DNA from: Streptomyces sp. NBC_00554
GTDB taxonomy: Bacteria > Actinomycetota > Actinomycetes > Streptomycetales > Streptomycetaceae
NCBI RefSeq assembly: GCF_041431135.1
Contig: NZ_CP107799.1
Location: 2,976,001 to 3,040,000 of the forward strand
Length of the DNA stretch: 64,000 nucleotides
Direction: 5' to 3'
Position 1 is the stretch's first letter. The number at the start of each line of letters is the position of its first letter. The position numbers and the translations under genes are program-made. Positions 18,880 through 29,503 of this stretch are shown one piece after another. Under the pieces are notes generated by a model. That model saw nothing but the letters and a program-made list of their open reading frames with translations, did not search any database and was not told the DNA's origin.

Positions 18880-19506
18880 ATGAGTCACACCCTCGGCATC
18901 CGACAGGCCCAGAAGCAGAAGACCCGACAGGCCCTCCTGGACGCGGCGTTGGGGCTGCTGGAGGAGCAGAGCCTGAGCAGCCTGGGTCTGCGTGAGGTCA
19001 CCCGTGCCGTCGGTGTCGCTCCGACCGCCTTCTACCGGCACTTCCGCTCGACGGCGGATCTCGGTGTGGCCCTCGTCGAGGAGGCGCTGGGCAGTCTGCA
19101 CCCGATGATCGGGGACACCGTGTCCGCGGCCGGGGACAGCGACGAACGCATCACACGCGCCATCGATCTGATCGCCCATCACGTGGCGACCCACCCCGCG
19201 CACGTCCGCTTCATCGCGCGCGAGCGGCACAGCGGAGTCCAGCCGGTGCGGGAGGAGATCCGCGAGCAACTGGCCCGGTTCGCGGAGGAAGTGAAGGACG
19301 AGCTGGCCAAACAGCCCGAGTCGCAAGGGTGGAGCGACGACGACCTGCTGATGCTCGCGGGCCTGTACGTCGACCAGATGCTGATGACGGCCTCGCTCTT
19401 CCTGGAGGCCCTGGAGGCCTCCGAGGAGGAGCAGGACCGGGTGGCCCGCGTCGCGAGCCGCCAGATGCGGCTCATCAGCATCGGCCGCCGCAACTGGCTG
19501 GGGTGA
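18880..19506 (+). CDS. TetR-family regulator, FabR/DesT-like
   Basis: A 208-residue TetR regulator. The N-terminal helix-turn-helix (QKQKTRQALLDAALGLLEEQ, then SLGLREVTRAVGVAPTAFYR and HFRSTADLGVALVEE) is very like E. coli FabR and Pseudomonas DesT, which sense unsaturated acyl-CoA and control unsaturated fatty acid synthesis. The C-terminal ligand domain includes HVRFIARERHSGVQPVREEI, again resembling FabR. It ends RLISIGRRNWLG. A matching inverted repeat lies upstream. No desaturase gene is adjacent; the likely targets here are the two small divergent membrane proteins. The acyl ligand is inference. Confidence 0.85.
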   Translation: MSHTLGIRQAQKQKTRQALLDAALGLLEEQSLSSLGLREVTRAVGVAPTAFYRHFRSTADLGVALVEEALGSLHPMIGDTVSAAGDSDERITRAIDLIAHHVATHPAHVRFIARERHSGVQPVREEIREQLARFAEEVKDELAKQPESQGWSDDDLLMLAGLYVDQMLMTASLFLEALEASEEEQDRVARVASRQMRLISIGRRNWLG

Positions 19507-19580
19507 CGCCCTCGTTCACCGAGCACGTCACCCCACAAAGCCGTCCGCCGCCGGCCTTCGAGCGAAAGCAGCGGGAACAG

Positions 19581-19934
19581 TCAGCCCGCCTGCTGCGCCT
19601 GACCGCCCTGGCCCCCCTGACCACCACCGAAGCCGCCACAGCCACCGCCGCCGGCCCCACCGCTCGGCATACCGGACGGCCTGCCCGAGCCGGCCGCACC
19701 CGAGGGCATCCCGGAAGGAGCACCGGAGGGAGCACCGGAGGGCCTGGCCGACCCCGCGGCATCGCTGGGCCGCCCGGACGGGCCTCCGCTCGGCATTCCC
19801 GACGGCCGGGCGCATTCGGTCTGCCCGGTGCTGCCGCTGTCGGAGGACGACGAGTCGCCAGAGCCACAGGCCGCGAGCAGCGGCGCGAGTGCGAGCAGTG
19901 CGACGGCGGGGACGAGTCGTACGCGACGGTTCAT
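19581..19934 (-). CDS. Ser/Pro/Gly-repeat lipoprotein
   Basis: A 117-residue exported lipoprotein. The signal peptide MNRRVRLVPAVALLALAPLL ends in the lipobox LAAC, so the mature protein starts at Cys23. Next is GSGDSSSSDSGSTGQTECA, then repeats built from PSGMPSG, PSGRPSD, PSGAPSG units, and finally a Gly/Gln-rich tail (GGGGCGGFGGGQGGQGG). The composition is that of a surface-exposed unstructured chain, possibly binding metal or cell wall. No enzymatic domain is possible at this size. It is convergent with the TetR gene; function unknown. Confidence 0.8.
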   Translation of the reverse strand: MNRRVRLVPAVALLALAPLLAACGSGDSSSSDSGSTGQTECARPSGMPSGGPSGRPSDAAGSARPSGAPSGAPSGMPSGAAGSGRPSGMPSGGAGGGGCGGFGGGQGGQGGQAQQAG

Positions 19935-20059
19935 GAGTCTTACTCCCAGTCAAGTCCCGGGCCCGGTTTATGAATGCCGGATGAGTACGGGATGAGTGGG
20001 GGCAAGAGCACCAGACGCAGGTAGGGCCGCGCTGTGCCGAAGCTGTGGCTAGCTGTGGA

Positions 20060-21043
20060 TCACCGCCTCCGGCGGGGGACGCGTTCACCCTCGTACAACG
20101 CGCAGATGGCAGCCGCTGTACCGGCCAGTTCCTCCCGTACCTCAGGCGGTGTGAGCACCTCCACGGCCTCCCCGAAGGCCAGTAACGTGCGTGCTTCGCG
20201 GATGAAGCCGTACGACAGGTGAGCGGTCACCCACGCGCTCTCGCCGTCGTCCTCCGGCAGGGCCGTGAGCGAGGCGGCGTTGAGGCGGAGGAACAGGTCG
20301 AGGCGGGAGCGCTGTACCCGAACTGTGACATCGAGACCGCCGGGCCGCTCCTCCACGCGGCGCCGCAACACCTCCCAGGCGTCGACGAGTTCGACGCCCG
20401 GCCGCCGCCGTACCGGATCGGGCAGTTGCGTGGCCGAGCGCACCCGGTCGACCCGGAACAGCCGCGGTCTGCCGCGCCGGTCGGCGACCAGGTACCAGAC
20501 GCCCGCCTTGGAGACGAGCCCGTAGGGGTCGACGGTGTAGGTGCTCGGTTCGGCGGCGCCGCTGTGCCGGTAGCGCAGCCGCAGCCGGCGGTCGGCGAAG
20601 ACGGCGTCCTGCAACACGTCCAGATCGACGGCCGGTTGGGGCCCGCCCTTCCAGCGCGTGGCGTCGACCAGGACGCGACGGCTTGTGGCCTCGGCGGCCG
20701 GCCGGTGCGGGGCGGGCAGCGCGGCCATCACCTTGCGCAGTGCGGAGCCAAGCGCCGCGTCCAGACCGAGCGCGGCGTGCGCGCCCTGGGCGGCCAGGAT
20801 GAACAGCGCGCGGGACTCGTCCGCGGTCAGCCCCGTGACGTCCGTACGGAATCCGGCGAGCAGTTCGATGCCGCCGATCCGCCCGCGCTCGGCGTACACC
20901 GGGACGCCTGAGGCGGACAGCGCCTCCACGTCCCGGTAGATGGTGCGCACCGACACCTCGAGCCGGTCGGCGAGTTCACGTGCGGGAACGCGGCCGCGGG
21001 TCTGGAGCAGCAGCAGGATCGAGAGCAGCCGGTCGGACTTCAC
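20060..21043 (-). CDS. WYL-domain transcriptional regulator
   Basis: A 327-residue regulator of the YafY/DeoR-HTH plus WYL type. The N-terminal winged helix is SDRLLSILLLLQTRGRVPAR then RLEVSVRTIYRDVEALSASG. The WYL domain is centred on YTVDPYGLVSKAGVWYLVAD followed by LFRVDRV, and a WCX-like C-terminal region closes the protein. WYL domains sense nucleic acid or small ligands; in actinobacteria many regulate DNA repair or metabolism. The start is GTG (MKSDRLL), with an exact 32-bp palindrome 23 bases upstream. A longer reading would run into the thioesterase gene. Confidence 0.88.
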   Translation of the reverse strand: MKSDRLLSILLLLQTRGRVPARELADRLEVSVRTIYRDVEALSASGVPVYAERGRIGGIELLAGFRTDVTGLTADESRALFILAAQGAHAALGLDAALGSALRKVMAALPAPHRPAAEATSRRVLVDATRWKGGPQPAVDLDVLQDAVFADRRLRLRYRHSGAAEPSTYTVDPYGLVSKAGVWYLVADRRGRPRLFRVDRVRSATQLPDPVRRRPGVELVDAWEVLRRRVEERPGGLDVTVRVQRSRLDLFLRLNAASLTALPEDDGESAWVTAHLSYGFIREARTLLAFGEAVEVLTPPEVREELAGTAAAICALYEGERVPRRRR

Positions 21044-21065
21044 AGGCCCCAGGATCGCGTACGAC

Positions 21066-21097
21066 TGGATCGCCGACCGCGCGCGGTCGGCGATCCA
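21066..21097. promoter_or_regulatory. Perfect 32-bp palindrome between thioesterase and WYL gene
   Basis: TGGATCGCCGACCGCG is followed directly by its exact reverse complement with no spacer. It lies 18 bases after the thioesterase stop and 23 bases before the WYL start, all reading leftward. Without a loop it is a poor hairpin but a good site for a dimeric DNA-binding protein, so an operator for the WYL protein is plausible; a terminator for the thioesterase gene is the alternative. Confidence 0.55.
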
Positions 21098-21114
21098 CCC
21101 GGACAGCCGGGCGT

Positions 21115-21975
21115 TCAGCCGATCCGCACCCGCGCGAGCTGCCGGGACTGCGCTACCAGCCGGTCCTCGCTGTCCCACACCTCCGCGTCCTCCTCCAGGA
21201 AGCCGCCGGCGAGGTTGCGGGTGGTGATCGACACCCGGAGCGGGCCGGGCGCCGGGCGGGCGCGGACGTGCACCGTCAGTTCTACGGTCGGCACCCAGCC
21301 GGACAGGCCGAGTTCGAAGGCGGTCGGCGGGAGCGCGTCGACCGCGAGGAGCAGCGAGAAGGGGTCCGCGTCGCGGCCGTCGGCGAGACCGAGCCAGGCC
21401 CTCATCTCGCCCTTCCCGGAGGGTGATCCGAGGGCCCAGCCCAGGGTCGCCGGGTCGAGCTTGAGCATCAGCCGGTCGGCGATCGCCGAGCTGCCGGGCA
21501 CCGGAGCGGGCGCGTCCTGGGGGCCGAAGCACTGGTCCACGGGCGGGAGCGCGGGCGGTTTCGCCGTCGTACGGACGTCCTCGGGGAGGGCGTCGAGATC
21601 GCCGTACGAGGCGAGGACGCGGATCCGTTCGACCTCGCGGCCCTCGTCGTCGTACTGGAAGAGGGACGCCTGGCCGGTGGAGAGGGTCCGGCCGGTGCGT
21701 ACGACGTCCGTGCGGACGACCGCCGGTCCCGGCTGGGAGGCGGTCAGGTAGTGCGCGGAGATCGTGAACGGGTCGGTGTGCGGCAGGGCGTCCGCGAGGG
21801 CGCGGCCCAGGACGGCGAGGAGATAGCCGCCGTTGACCGCGCTGATGATCGTCCACCCGGCGGACAGATCGATGTCGTAGACGCCGGGTTCGCGCAGGGT
21901 GACCGCCGTGTCGCGGTCGAACTCGCTGTCGCCGATCGTGGCCCGCAGGGCCCCTATCGAAGCTGCTTCTGACAT
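21115..21975 (-). CDS. Double hot-dog thioesterase-family protein (TesB-like)
   Basis: A 286-residue protein with two hot-dog domains. Domain one has the pattern LSAGWTIISAVNGGYLLAVL with the long central helix, then DPFTISAHYLTASQPGPAVV. The second half has SLLLAVDALPPTAFELGLSG and WVPTVELTVHVRARPAPGPL. This is the architecture of acyl-CoA thioesterase II-like (4HBT_3) proteins of actinobacteria. Start: ATG of MSEAASIGALR, chosen over one five codons earlier because the family start is near there. It probably hydrolyses a fatty acyl-CoA. Separated from the WYL gene by a palindrome. Confidence 0.85.
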   Translation of the reverse strand: MSEAASIGALRATIGDSEFDRDTAVTLREPGVYDIDLSAGWTIISAVNGGYLLAVLGRALADALPHTDPFTISAHYLTASQPGPAVVRTDVVRTGRTLSTGQASLFQYDDEGREVERIRVLASYGDLDALPEDVRTTAKPPALPPVDQCFGPQDAPAPVPGSSAIADRLMLKLDPATLGWALGSPSGKGEMRAWLGLADGRDADPFSLLLAVDALPPTAFELGLSGWVPTVELTVHVRARPAPGPLRVSITTRNLAGGFLEEDAEVWDSEDRLVAQSRQLARVRIG

Positions 21976-22049
21976 GCCTGAACGGTACAACAGGAAATTA
22001 CTAAGCGGTAGCTTTTACTGTTTCGGGCACATGAAGTCCGTTGAAACGT

Positions 22050-22715
22050 TCACGGCGTCTCCGGTTCCGTCGCCGTCGAGCGGCGGTGCCAGGCGCGCGG
22101 TGCCCGCCAGTGGAACCGCATCGCGAGCAGCCTCAGCACGAAGGCCGTGACGACCGCCAGCCCGCTGGTGAACGTGGTGAGCATGTCATAGCGGATGCAC
22201 ACGACGACCATCGCGGCGCCGACCATCGCCGGCACCGCATACAGGTCGCGGTCCCAGCGCAGCAGTGAGGGCACCTCGTTGGCGAGGACGTCGCGCAGCA
22301 CACCGCCGCCGACCGCGGTGGCGAGGCCGAGGGCCGCCGACTGGGTCAGGCCGAGCCCGTACTCGTACGCCTTCATCGTGCCGGCGACGCAGAAGAGGCC
22401 GAGTCCGGCCGCGTCGAAGACGTTGACCGCGACCTGGGTCCGCTCCACCTCCGGGTGGAGGAAGAAGACGAGCAGGGCGGCGAGCAGCGGGGTGCTGAAG
22501 TAGCCGAGGTCGGTGAACGCGGCCGGGGGTACGGCCCCGATGACCACGTCGCGGAACAGCCCTCCGCCCAACGCCGTGACCTCGGCGAGTACGGCGATGC
22601 CGAAGACGTCGAAGTTCTTGCGGACGGCCAGCAGGGCGCCGGAGATCGCGAAGACGAAGATCCCCACGAGGTCGAGGACATGCTGGACGGAGGGGGTGAA
22701 CAGTTCCTGGAGCAC
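22050..22715 (-). CDS. TRIC-type / UPF0126 (YicG-like) membrane protein
   Basis: A 221-residue protein with six to seven hydrophobic helices arranged as two homologous halves. Each half contains the family glycine motif: LGGGLFRDVVIGAVPP in the first and VGGGVLRDVLANEVPS in the second. This is the bacterial trimeric intracellular cation channel family (UPF0126); bacterial members are reported to be monovalent-cation channels. The start is GTG. It stands alone between the thioesterase and the peptide transporter operon, transcribed leftward. Confidence 0.9.
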   Translation of the reverse strand: MLQELFTPSVQHVLDLVGIFVFAISGALLAVRKNFDVFGIAVLAEVTALGGGLFRDVVIGAVPPAAFTDLGYFSTPLLAALLVFFLHPEVERTQVAVNVFDAAGLGLFCVAGTMKAYEYGLGLTQSAALGLATAVGGGVLRDVLANEVPSLLRWDRDLYAVPAMVGAAMVVVCIRYDMLTTFTSGLAVVTAFVLRLLAMRFHWRAPRAWHRRSTATEPETP

Positions 22716-22794
22716 CCGACATTTTTACCTACGCCGACGGGAGAGCGCGCATGCGCTCTCCCGTCGCTGGTCGTTCGGCCCGGCTCCCCGGTGA

Positions 22795-24077
<1,283 letters not shown>

Positions 24078-24081
<4 letters not shown>

Positions 24082-25175
24082 AGCTTCGGCGCAATCTCTT
24101 CGGTCCAGATCCGCGTACGGTCCTCCTGCGAGAGATGGCAGGCGGAGTAGTGCCCGCTGCCGACCAGTTGCAGTTCGGGGCGCACGGTACGGGTGACATC
24201 GCCCTTGGGGAGATCCGCGTACGGGCAGCGCGGGTGGAAGGCGCAGCCCGAGGGGACGTTGATGAGGCTCGGCGGCTGGCCCTTGACGGGGATGAGCCGC
24301 TCGGACGTCTCCCGGTCGATGCGCGGCATCGAGCCCAGCAGGCCCCAGGTGTAGGGGTGCTGCGGCCGCTCGAAGATCGTGTCGACCGGACCGCGCTCCG
24401 CGCACCGGCCGCCGTACATCACCAGGACGTCGTCGGCGATCTCGGCGACCACACCCAGGTCGTGGGTGATGAGGACGACGGCGGAGCCGAACTCCTTCTG
24501 CAGATCGCGGATGAGGTCGAGGATCTGCGCCTGGACGGTCACGTCCAGGGCGGTCGTCGGCTCGTCCGCGATGAGCAGTTCGGGGTTGTTGACGAGCGCC
24601 ATGGCGATCATCGCGCGCTGGCGCATACCGCCGGAGAACTCGTGCGGGTAGCTGTCGACGCGCTTGCCGGGTTCGGGGATGCCGACCCGGTCGAGCATCT
24701 CGATGGCCCGCCTGCGTGCGGTCTTCTTGTCGACCTTGTGGTGGACGCGGTACGCCTCCACGATCTGGTTACCGATCGTGTAGTACGGGTGCATCGCCGA
24801 GAGCGGGTCCTGGAAGATCATCGCCATCTCGCGGCCGCGGAGCTTGCGCACCTCGTCCGGGTCGGCGCTCACCAGTTCCTGGCCGTCGAGCCAGATCTCG
24901 CCGGACATCCGGACGTGCTTGCCGCCCGCGCCCAGCCGGTGCAGGCCCATGATCGCCAGCGAGGTGACGGACTTCCCGGATCCCGACTCGCCCACGATGG
25001 AGAGGGTCTTGCCCTTCTCCAGCGAGAAGCTGAGCCCGTCGACGGACTTGACCACGCCGTCGTCGGTCGGGAAGTGCACCTTGAGGTCGCGTACTTCGAG
25101 GAAGGCGCTCGGTGCGTCCGAGCGCGCGGTGACGGGTTCGCCTACCGCGGCGCCGGTCTTGGACAGTTCGGTCAC
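24078..25175 (-). CDS. Oligopeptide ABC transporter ATP-binding protein (OppD/DppD type)
   Basis: A 365-residue ATPase pairing with the OppF-like subunit. Walker A is [19 protein letters not shown], the Q-loop is [14 protein letters not shown], the signature is [20 protein letters not shown] and Walker [15 protein letters not shown]. The C-terminal oligopeptide-transporter extension has three of the usual Cys ([19 protein letters not shown]). Its start overlaps the permease stop by four bases (ATGA). Normal length. Confidence 0.95.
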
Positions 25176-26179
25176 GAGAGCCTCACCCGAGGGTCGGCGG
25201 CCGCGTAGAGCAGGTCCACCAGAAGATTTGCGATCACGACGAAGAGGGCGGCGACCAGGGTGACACCGAGGATCTTGGGCAGGTCGTTGTCGGTGATGCC
25301 CTGTACCGCGTACTGGCCGATGCCGGGCAGCGAGAACACGTACTCGGTGATCACGGCTCCGCCGAGCAGCAGACCGAGGTCCATGCCGAAGATGGTGATG
25401 ATCGGCGTCAGCGCGGCCCGCAGCCCGTGCCGCACCACGACCTTGCTCTCACGCAGGCCCTTGGCGCGGGCCGTACGGATGTAGTCCTCGTTCATCGTCT
25501 CCAGCATGCCCGAGCGGGTGAGCCGCGCGTAGATGGCGGAGTAGAGGAGTGCGAGCGAGCACCACGCGGGGAAGAGGGTGTTGGCCCACTCCGCGGGATT
25601 CTCGGTGAACGGGACGTACGTCTGGCCGAAGATCGGCCACTGGAAGGTGAAGAGCAGCAGCGCCAGGTTGCCCGTGAAGAACATGGGCAGCGAGACACCG
25701 GCGAGGGCGATGCCCATGAAGGTGCGGTCGAGGAACGAGCGCGGCTTGAGCGCGGAGACCACACCGGCCGTGACACCGGACACCAGCCAGAGCACGGCGG
25801 CACCGGCGGCGAGCGAGGCCGTCACCGGAATGCGGGAGGTCAGCTCCGGCCAGACCGCCTGGTGGGTCTTGAAGGAGTAGCCGAAGCAGGGCGCGTCGCA
25901 GTGCGCCGTGGTGGGGCCGAGGTCATAGGTGGATCCGACCACGATCCCCTTGATGAAGTGCCAGAACTGGAGATAGAGGGGCTGGTCCAGTCCGAGGTTT
26001 TGCTTGACCGCGGCGATGTCGGCCGCCGTCGGGCTCTTCCCGATGTACTGCTGGGCCAGCGAGTCGGCGGTCTGACCGGCGAACCGCGGCAGTACGAAGA
26101 AGATGGCGAAGGTGACCGCGGTGACGACCAGCAGCAGGATCACTGCCGCGGCCATCCGGCGGAGGATGTACGAGATCAC
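25172..26179 (-). CDS. Oligopeptide ABC transporter permease (OppB/DppB type)
   Basis: A 335-residue permease with a first helix at MAAAVILLLVVTAVTFAIFF, a long external loop and a conserved membrane block of five helices. The cytoplasmic EAA-type coupling loop reads YIRTARAKGLRESKVVVRHG, which contacts the ATPases. A C-terminal GGAVITEYVFSLPGIGQYAV segment is characteristic of OppB/DppB. It forms the pore with the OppC-like protein encoded two genes upstream. The large loop contains a Cys pair (CDAPCFG). Confidence 0.94.
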   Translation of the reverse strand: MISYILRRMAAAVILLLVVTAVTFAIFFVLPRFAGQTADSLAQQYIGKSPTAADIAAVKQNLGLDQPLYLQFWHFIKGIVVGSTYDLGPTTAHCDAPCFGYSFKTHQAVWPELTSRIPVTASLAAGAAVLWLVSGVTAGVVSALKPRSFLDRTFMGIALAGVSLPMFFTGNLALLLFTFQWPIFGQTYVPFTENPAEWANTLFPAWCSLALLYSAIYARLTRSGMLETMNEDYIRTARAKGLRESKVVVRHGLRAALTPIITIFGMDLGLLLGGAVITEYVFSLPGIGQYAVQGITDNDLPKILGVTLVAALFVVIANLLVDLLYAAADPRVRLS

Positions 26180-26248
26180 GGGGATCGGCGCTGGTGCCCG
26201 CGGGCCGCGAAGCCCGCGGGCACCAATGCCTTCACCTGCCTTCCGGGG

Positions 26249-28000
26249 CTACTTCTTGGTCGTACCGATGTTGAGGTAGTCGTACTGACCGCTGAAGGCC
26301 GCCGTGGACACCAGGTTGGTGAAGCCGGCCGGGCGGTACAGCAGGACCTTGAAGTAGGTCAGCGGAACGAGGGCCGCCTCTTCCATGGTCTTCTTGTCGA
26401 CCTCGGTGTACATGGCGTCACGCGTCGCCTTGTCCTCCGTGCCGATCGCCTTCTCCAGCGTGGTGTTGACGTCGGCGTTGTCGAACTGCGACAGGTTGGT
26501 GTTGCCGGACGCGCCGATCGCGTCACCGTGCAGGATCTGCTGCAGGAAGCCGTAGCCGGACGGCCAGTCGGAACCCCACTGCATCATCATCAGACCGATG
26601 TTGTTCTTCTTGTCGAACTCGGGGACACCCGCGTTGTCGGTGAAGTACTTGCCCGACGGGTACTGCTTCAGGCTGGCGTTGATCCCGGCGGCCTTCAGCG
26701 AGTTGATGATCGCGGTGGCCGCGTCGATCTCCGCCGGGCGGTCGCTGCGCGCGGAGATGTTCGTGGTGATCGACGTCTTGCCGCAGGCCGTCAGCTGCTC
26801 CTTGGCCTTGGCCACGTCGCCCTTGTTGCCGGCGGAGGCGTAGATGTCCGACTTCTCGTAGCCCGGGATGTCCGGCGGGAGGACGGTGGTGGCGATGTCA
26901 CCGCGGATCGGGCCGCCCTCGGCGGTCTGCACCGAGACCTTGTCGATCGCGTACTCGACGGCCTTGCGGCAGGCGACGTTGTCGAACGGCGCGAGCTTGG
27001 TGTTGATCGCCATGTAGACGAGACGGCCACCGTAGGTGTTGTCGGTGTTGGCCTTCAGGTCGGCGGAGTTGACGACCTTCGCCTGCGTCGCGGCCTGGAC
27101 ACCCGTACCGCCCAGGTCTATGGCGTTACCGGCCAAGACGTCCTGGTCGATCGTCTCGGCGTTGACCTTCAGCTTGACGACGATCTTGTCCGGGTACTGC
27201 TTGCGCAGCGGGTCGGTCGACGCGTCCCAGTTCTCGTTGCGGACGAGGACGGCCTGCTTGCCATCCTCGTAGCTCTCGAACTTGTACGAGCCCGAGGACA
27301 CGATGTTCTTGACGTAGTCGACGCCGGTGTCCTTGGCCTGCGGGACCGGAGCCGTCTGCGGCGTGGCGACCAGGTAGTCGAACTCCTGGAAGGCGCGGTT
27401 GAGCTTGAAGACGACCGTGGTGTCGTCCGGCGTCTCGATCGACGACAGACCCTCGGCGCTCTTGTCCTTGTAGGGACCCTTGTACTTGTCGCCGCCCTCG
27501 AGGAACTGCTGGAAGTAGTTCGGGCCGAGGGAGAGCACGTCACGCGCGAAGTTGGAGCGCTCCACGGCGTACTTCACGTCCTTCGACGTGATCGCCGTGC
27601 CGTCCTGGTACTTCAGGCCCGAACGCAGCTTGTACGTCCAGGTCTTGCCGCCGTCGCTCGGTACACCCGCGCTCGCGGCGAGGTCCGGGACCAGCTCGTT
27701 GCCCTTGTCGCCCGCAGCGGGCTTGAAGGTCATCAGCGGGCGGGCGTACAGCCGGCTGAAGTTGTACATGTACGCGTAGTACGTGTTGCCCGGGTCGAAG
27801 GAGTCCGGGACGTCGGAGTACTCGTAAGTGACCGTCCCGCCCTTCTGGGTGGAGGCGTTGACGACGTCCTTGGTCGCCGCGTTGGCGCCGGCCGACTTCG
27901 TTCCGTCATTGTTCTCGTTGTCATCGGCTTTGCTGCAACCCGCAAGTAGCAGGCTCACAGAGCCGATGGCCGCAACCGCGGCCAGCGCTGACCTTCGCAT
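26249..28000 (-). CDS. Oligopeptide ABC transporter substrate-binding lipoprotein
   Basis: A 583-residue solute-binding protein of family SBP_bac_5. The signal MRRSALAAVAAIGSVSLLLA ends in the lipobox LLAGC, so the mature protein is anchored through Cys22. Hallmarks are TVTYEYSDVPDSFDPGNTYY, the LRSGLKYQDGTAITSKDVKYAV segment and the RKAVEYAIDKVSV motif. Captures peptides or related cationic compounds outside the membrane. Start: the ATG of the signal, because the 18 residues upstream are hydrophilic. It lies between the two permease genes rather than at the head of the operon. Confidence 0.94.
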   Translation of the reverse strand: MRRSALAAVAAIGSVSLLLAGCSKADDNENNDGTKSAGANAATKDVVNASTQKGGTVTYEYSDVPDSFDPGNTYYAYMYNFSRLYARPLMTFKPAAGDKGNELVPDLAASAGVPSDGGKTWTYKLRSGLKYQDGTAITSKDVKYAVERSNFARDVLSLGPNYFQQFLEGGDKYKGPYKDKSAEGLSSIETPDDTTVVFKLNRAFQEFDYLVATPQTAPVPQAKDTGVDYVKNIVSSGSYKFESYEDGKQAVLVRNENWDASTDPLRKQYPDKIVVKLKVNAETIDQDVLAGNAIDLGGTGVQAATQAKVVNSADLKANTDNTYGGRLVYMAINTKLAPFDNVACRKAVEYAIDKVSVQTAEGGPIRGDIATTVLPPDIPGYEKSDIYASAGNKGDVAKAKEQLTACGKTSITTNISARSDRPAEIDAATAIINSLKAAGINASLKQYPSGKYFTDNAGVPEFDKKNNIGLMMMQWGSDWPSGYGFLQQILHGDAIGASGNTNLSQFDNADVNTTLEKAIGTEDKATRDAMYTEVDKKTMEEAALVPLTYFKVLLYRPAGFTNLVSTAAFSGQYDYLNIGTTKK

Positions 28001-28055
28001 GATGGTCTGCTTCCTCCATTGTTGGAAACTTGATGGACTCTCGGCGCGGCCCATG

Positions 28056-29054
28056 TCAGCGGCTGCGCGGGTCGAGAGCGTCGCGGAGACCGTCGCCGAG
28101 CAGGTTGAACGCCAGCACGGTGACGAAGATCGCGAGGCCGGGCACGATCAGGAACTGCGGATCGACCTGGTAGTAGGTGACCGCCTCACTGATCATCCCG
28201 CCCCAGGACGCCTGCGGGGGCTGGATACCGACGCCCAGGAAGCTCAGGCTGGCCTCGAACAGGATGTTGGTCGGGATGAGCAGCGTCGAGTAGACGATGA
28301 TCGGGCCGACCAGGTTGGGGAGCAGCTCCCGGAAGAGGATGTACGGCCCCTTCGCGCCCATCCCCCGGGAGGCGTCGACGAACTCGCGCTCCCGCAGGGC
28401 CAGGGTCTGGCCTCGGACGATGCGTCCCAGGTAGGGCCAGTTGAAGAAGCCGATGATGAAGATCAGCACGCTGATGTGGAGCGGCAGCCCTTCCAGGCCG
28501 AACGCGCCGCCCTGCAGCGTGGCGGAGATGGCGATCGCGAAGAGCAGGAGGGGAAAGGCGAGGAAGGTGTCCATCAGGCGGCTGATGATCGTGTCGACCC
28601 GCCCGCCGTAGTACCCGGCGACCACACCCAGGACCGTGCCGATCACGTTCGAGAGGATCGTCGCCCCGAACGCGACGACCAGCGAGACCCAGGAGCCTTC
28701 GAGGATGCGGGTCGCGATGTCGCGCCCGAACTTCGGCTCCACACCGAGCGGGTGCGCCCAGCTCATCCCGCCGAAGTCGCCCAGGGGCAGCGAGGTGTTG
28801 GGATCGATCAGATCCTGGTTGAAGGCGTTCGGGTCGAGGCCGAGCACCGCCTGGATAGGGCGCGAGAGCGCCGCCAGCAGGATGAGCAGCACCACGATGA
28901 CACCGCCGGCGACCGCCACCTTGTCGCGCTTGAAGCGCGTCCAGGCGATCTGCCCCAGGGAACGGCCCTCGATCTGCCCCTTGTCGACTCCGGCCAGCAC
29001 AGCTTCCGGCTGTGCTTCCGTTTCCGACCCGGTGGTCTCGATCGGTGCGGTCAC
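28056..29054 (-). CDS. Oligopeptide ABC transporter permease (OppC/DppC type)
   Basis: A 332-residue permease, first gene of the transporter operon. It has a hydrophilic N-terminus (ETTGSETEAQPEAVLAGVDK), a conserved RFKRDKVAVAGGVIVVLLIL first helix typical of OppC, and the EAA loop REREFVDASRGMGAKGPYIL. The C-terminal segment is FLSFLGVGIQPPQASWGGMI, also diagnostic. GTG start chosen for a GAGGGG eight bases ahead; an ATG 24 codons upstream (MQVNQAADS) is the alternative. The operon order is C-A-B-D-F, with the substrate-binding gene second. Confidence 0.93.
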   Translation of the reverse strand: MTAPIETTGSETEAQPEAVLAGVDKGQIEGRSLGQIAWTRFKRDKVAVAGGVIVVLLILLAALSRPIQAVLGLDPNAFNQDLIDPNTSLPLGDFGGMSWAHPLGVEPKFGRDIATRILEGSWVSLVVAFGATILSNVIGTVLGVVAGYYGGRVDTIISRLMDTFLAFPLLLFAIAISATLQGGAFGLEGLPLHISVLIFIIGFFNWPYLGRIVRGQTLALREREFVDASRGMGAKGPYILFRELLPNLVGPIIVYSTLLIPTNILFEASLSFLGVGIQPPQASWGGMISEAVTYYQVDPQFLIVPGLAIFVTVLAFNLLGDGLRDALDPRSR

Positions 29055-29503
29055 AATGACCCGACCCCTCTGACCGGTGGTGACCGGCCTACGCCTGCCG
29101 CTGTCTGCGGCTTGGTTCACTTGCATGCCGGGAGCGGCCGCAGATGATGCGGCCTGGAATCCCGGGCTGATCCGACGACTTGCACTCGCTCACAGGATCG
29201 ATGACCCCATGTCTGACACGGGAGTCTTCATGGCCGCCACGATCACGTGCCAGGTCTGATGGAGAAAGTATGCGCAACCGTGATGCGGTTAAGGGGATTC
29301 CGTTATCCGAACAGCGGGTAACGCCCGGCGGACAGGGGGCAGTTGGGGTGGAAGCGGCCATGCAGGGCCCTTTCGGCCAGTGTCAGCCTCAAAGGGGACA
29401 TGCAGCCCTTACATCTCCTGATACGCAGGTCAGACGCGACGTTGCGACGGACAGAATCAGGGCGCGGCGGGGCGGAGACCAGGTCGTGATGATGGTGTGG
29501 AGA
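29055..29503. other. Regulatory interval upstream of the peptide transporter operon
   Basis: About 450 bases between the OppC-like start and the SseB stop, both leftward, so it holds the operon promoter. A weak -10-like TACTTT and -35-like TTAACC with a 16-base spacer (leftward strand, complement of 29265-29292) is visible. Just upstream is an imperfect inverted repeat, GTTATCCG and CGGGTAAC (29302-29322), a possible operator. No coding region is supported here. Confidence 0.4.

Noticed and set aside
29302..29322. Imperfect inverted repeat as operator of the peptide transporter
   Set aside because: Only seven of eight pairs match and no regulator gene is adjacent; listed only as possible.
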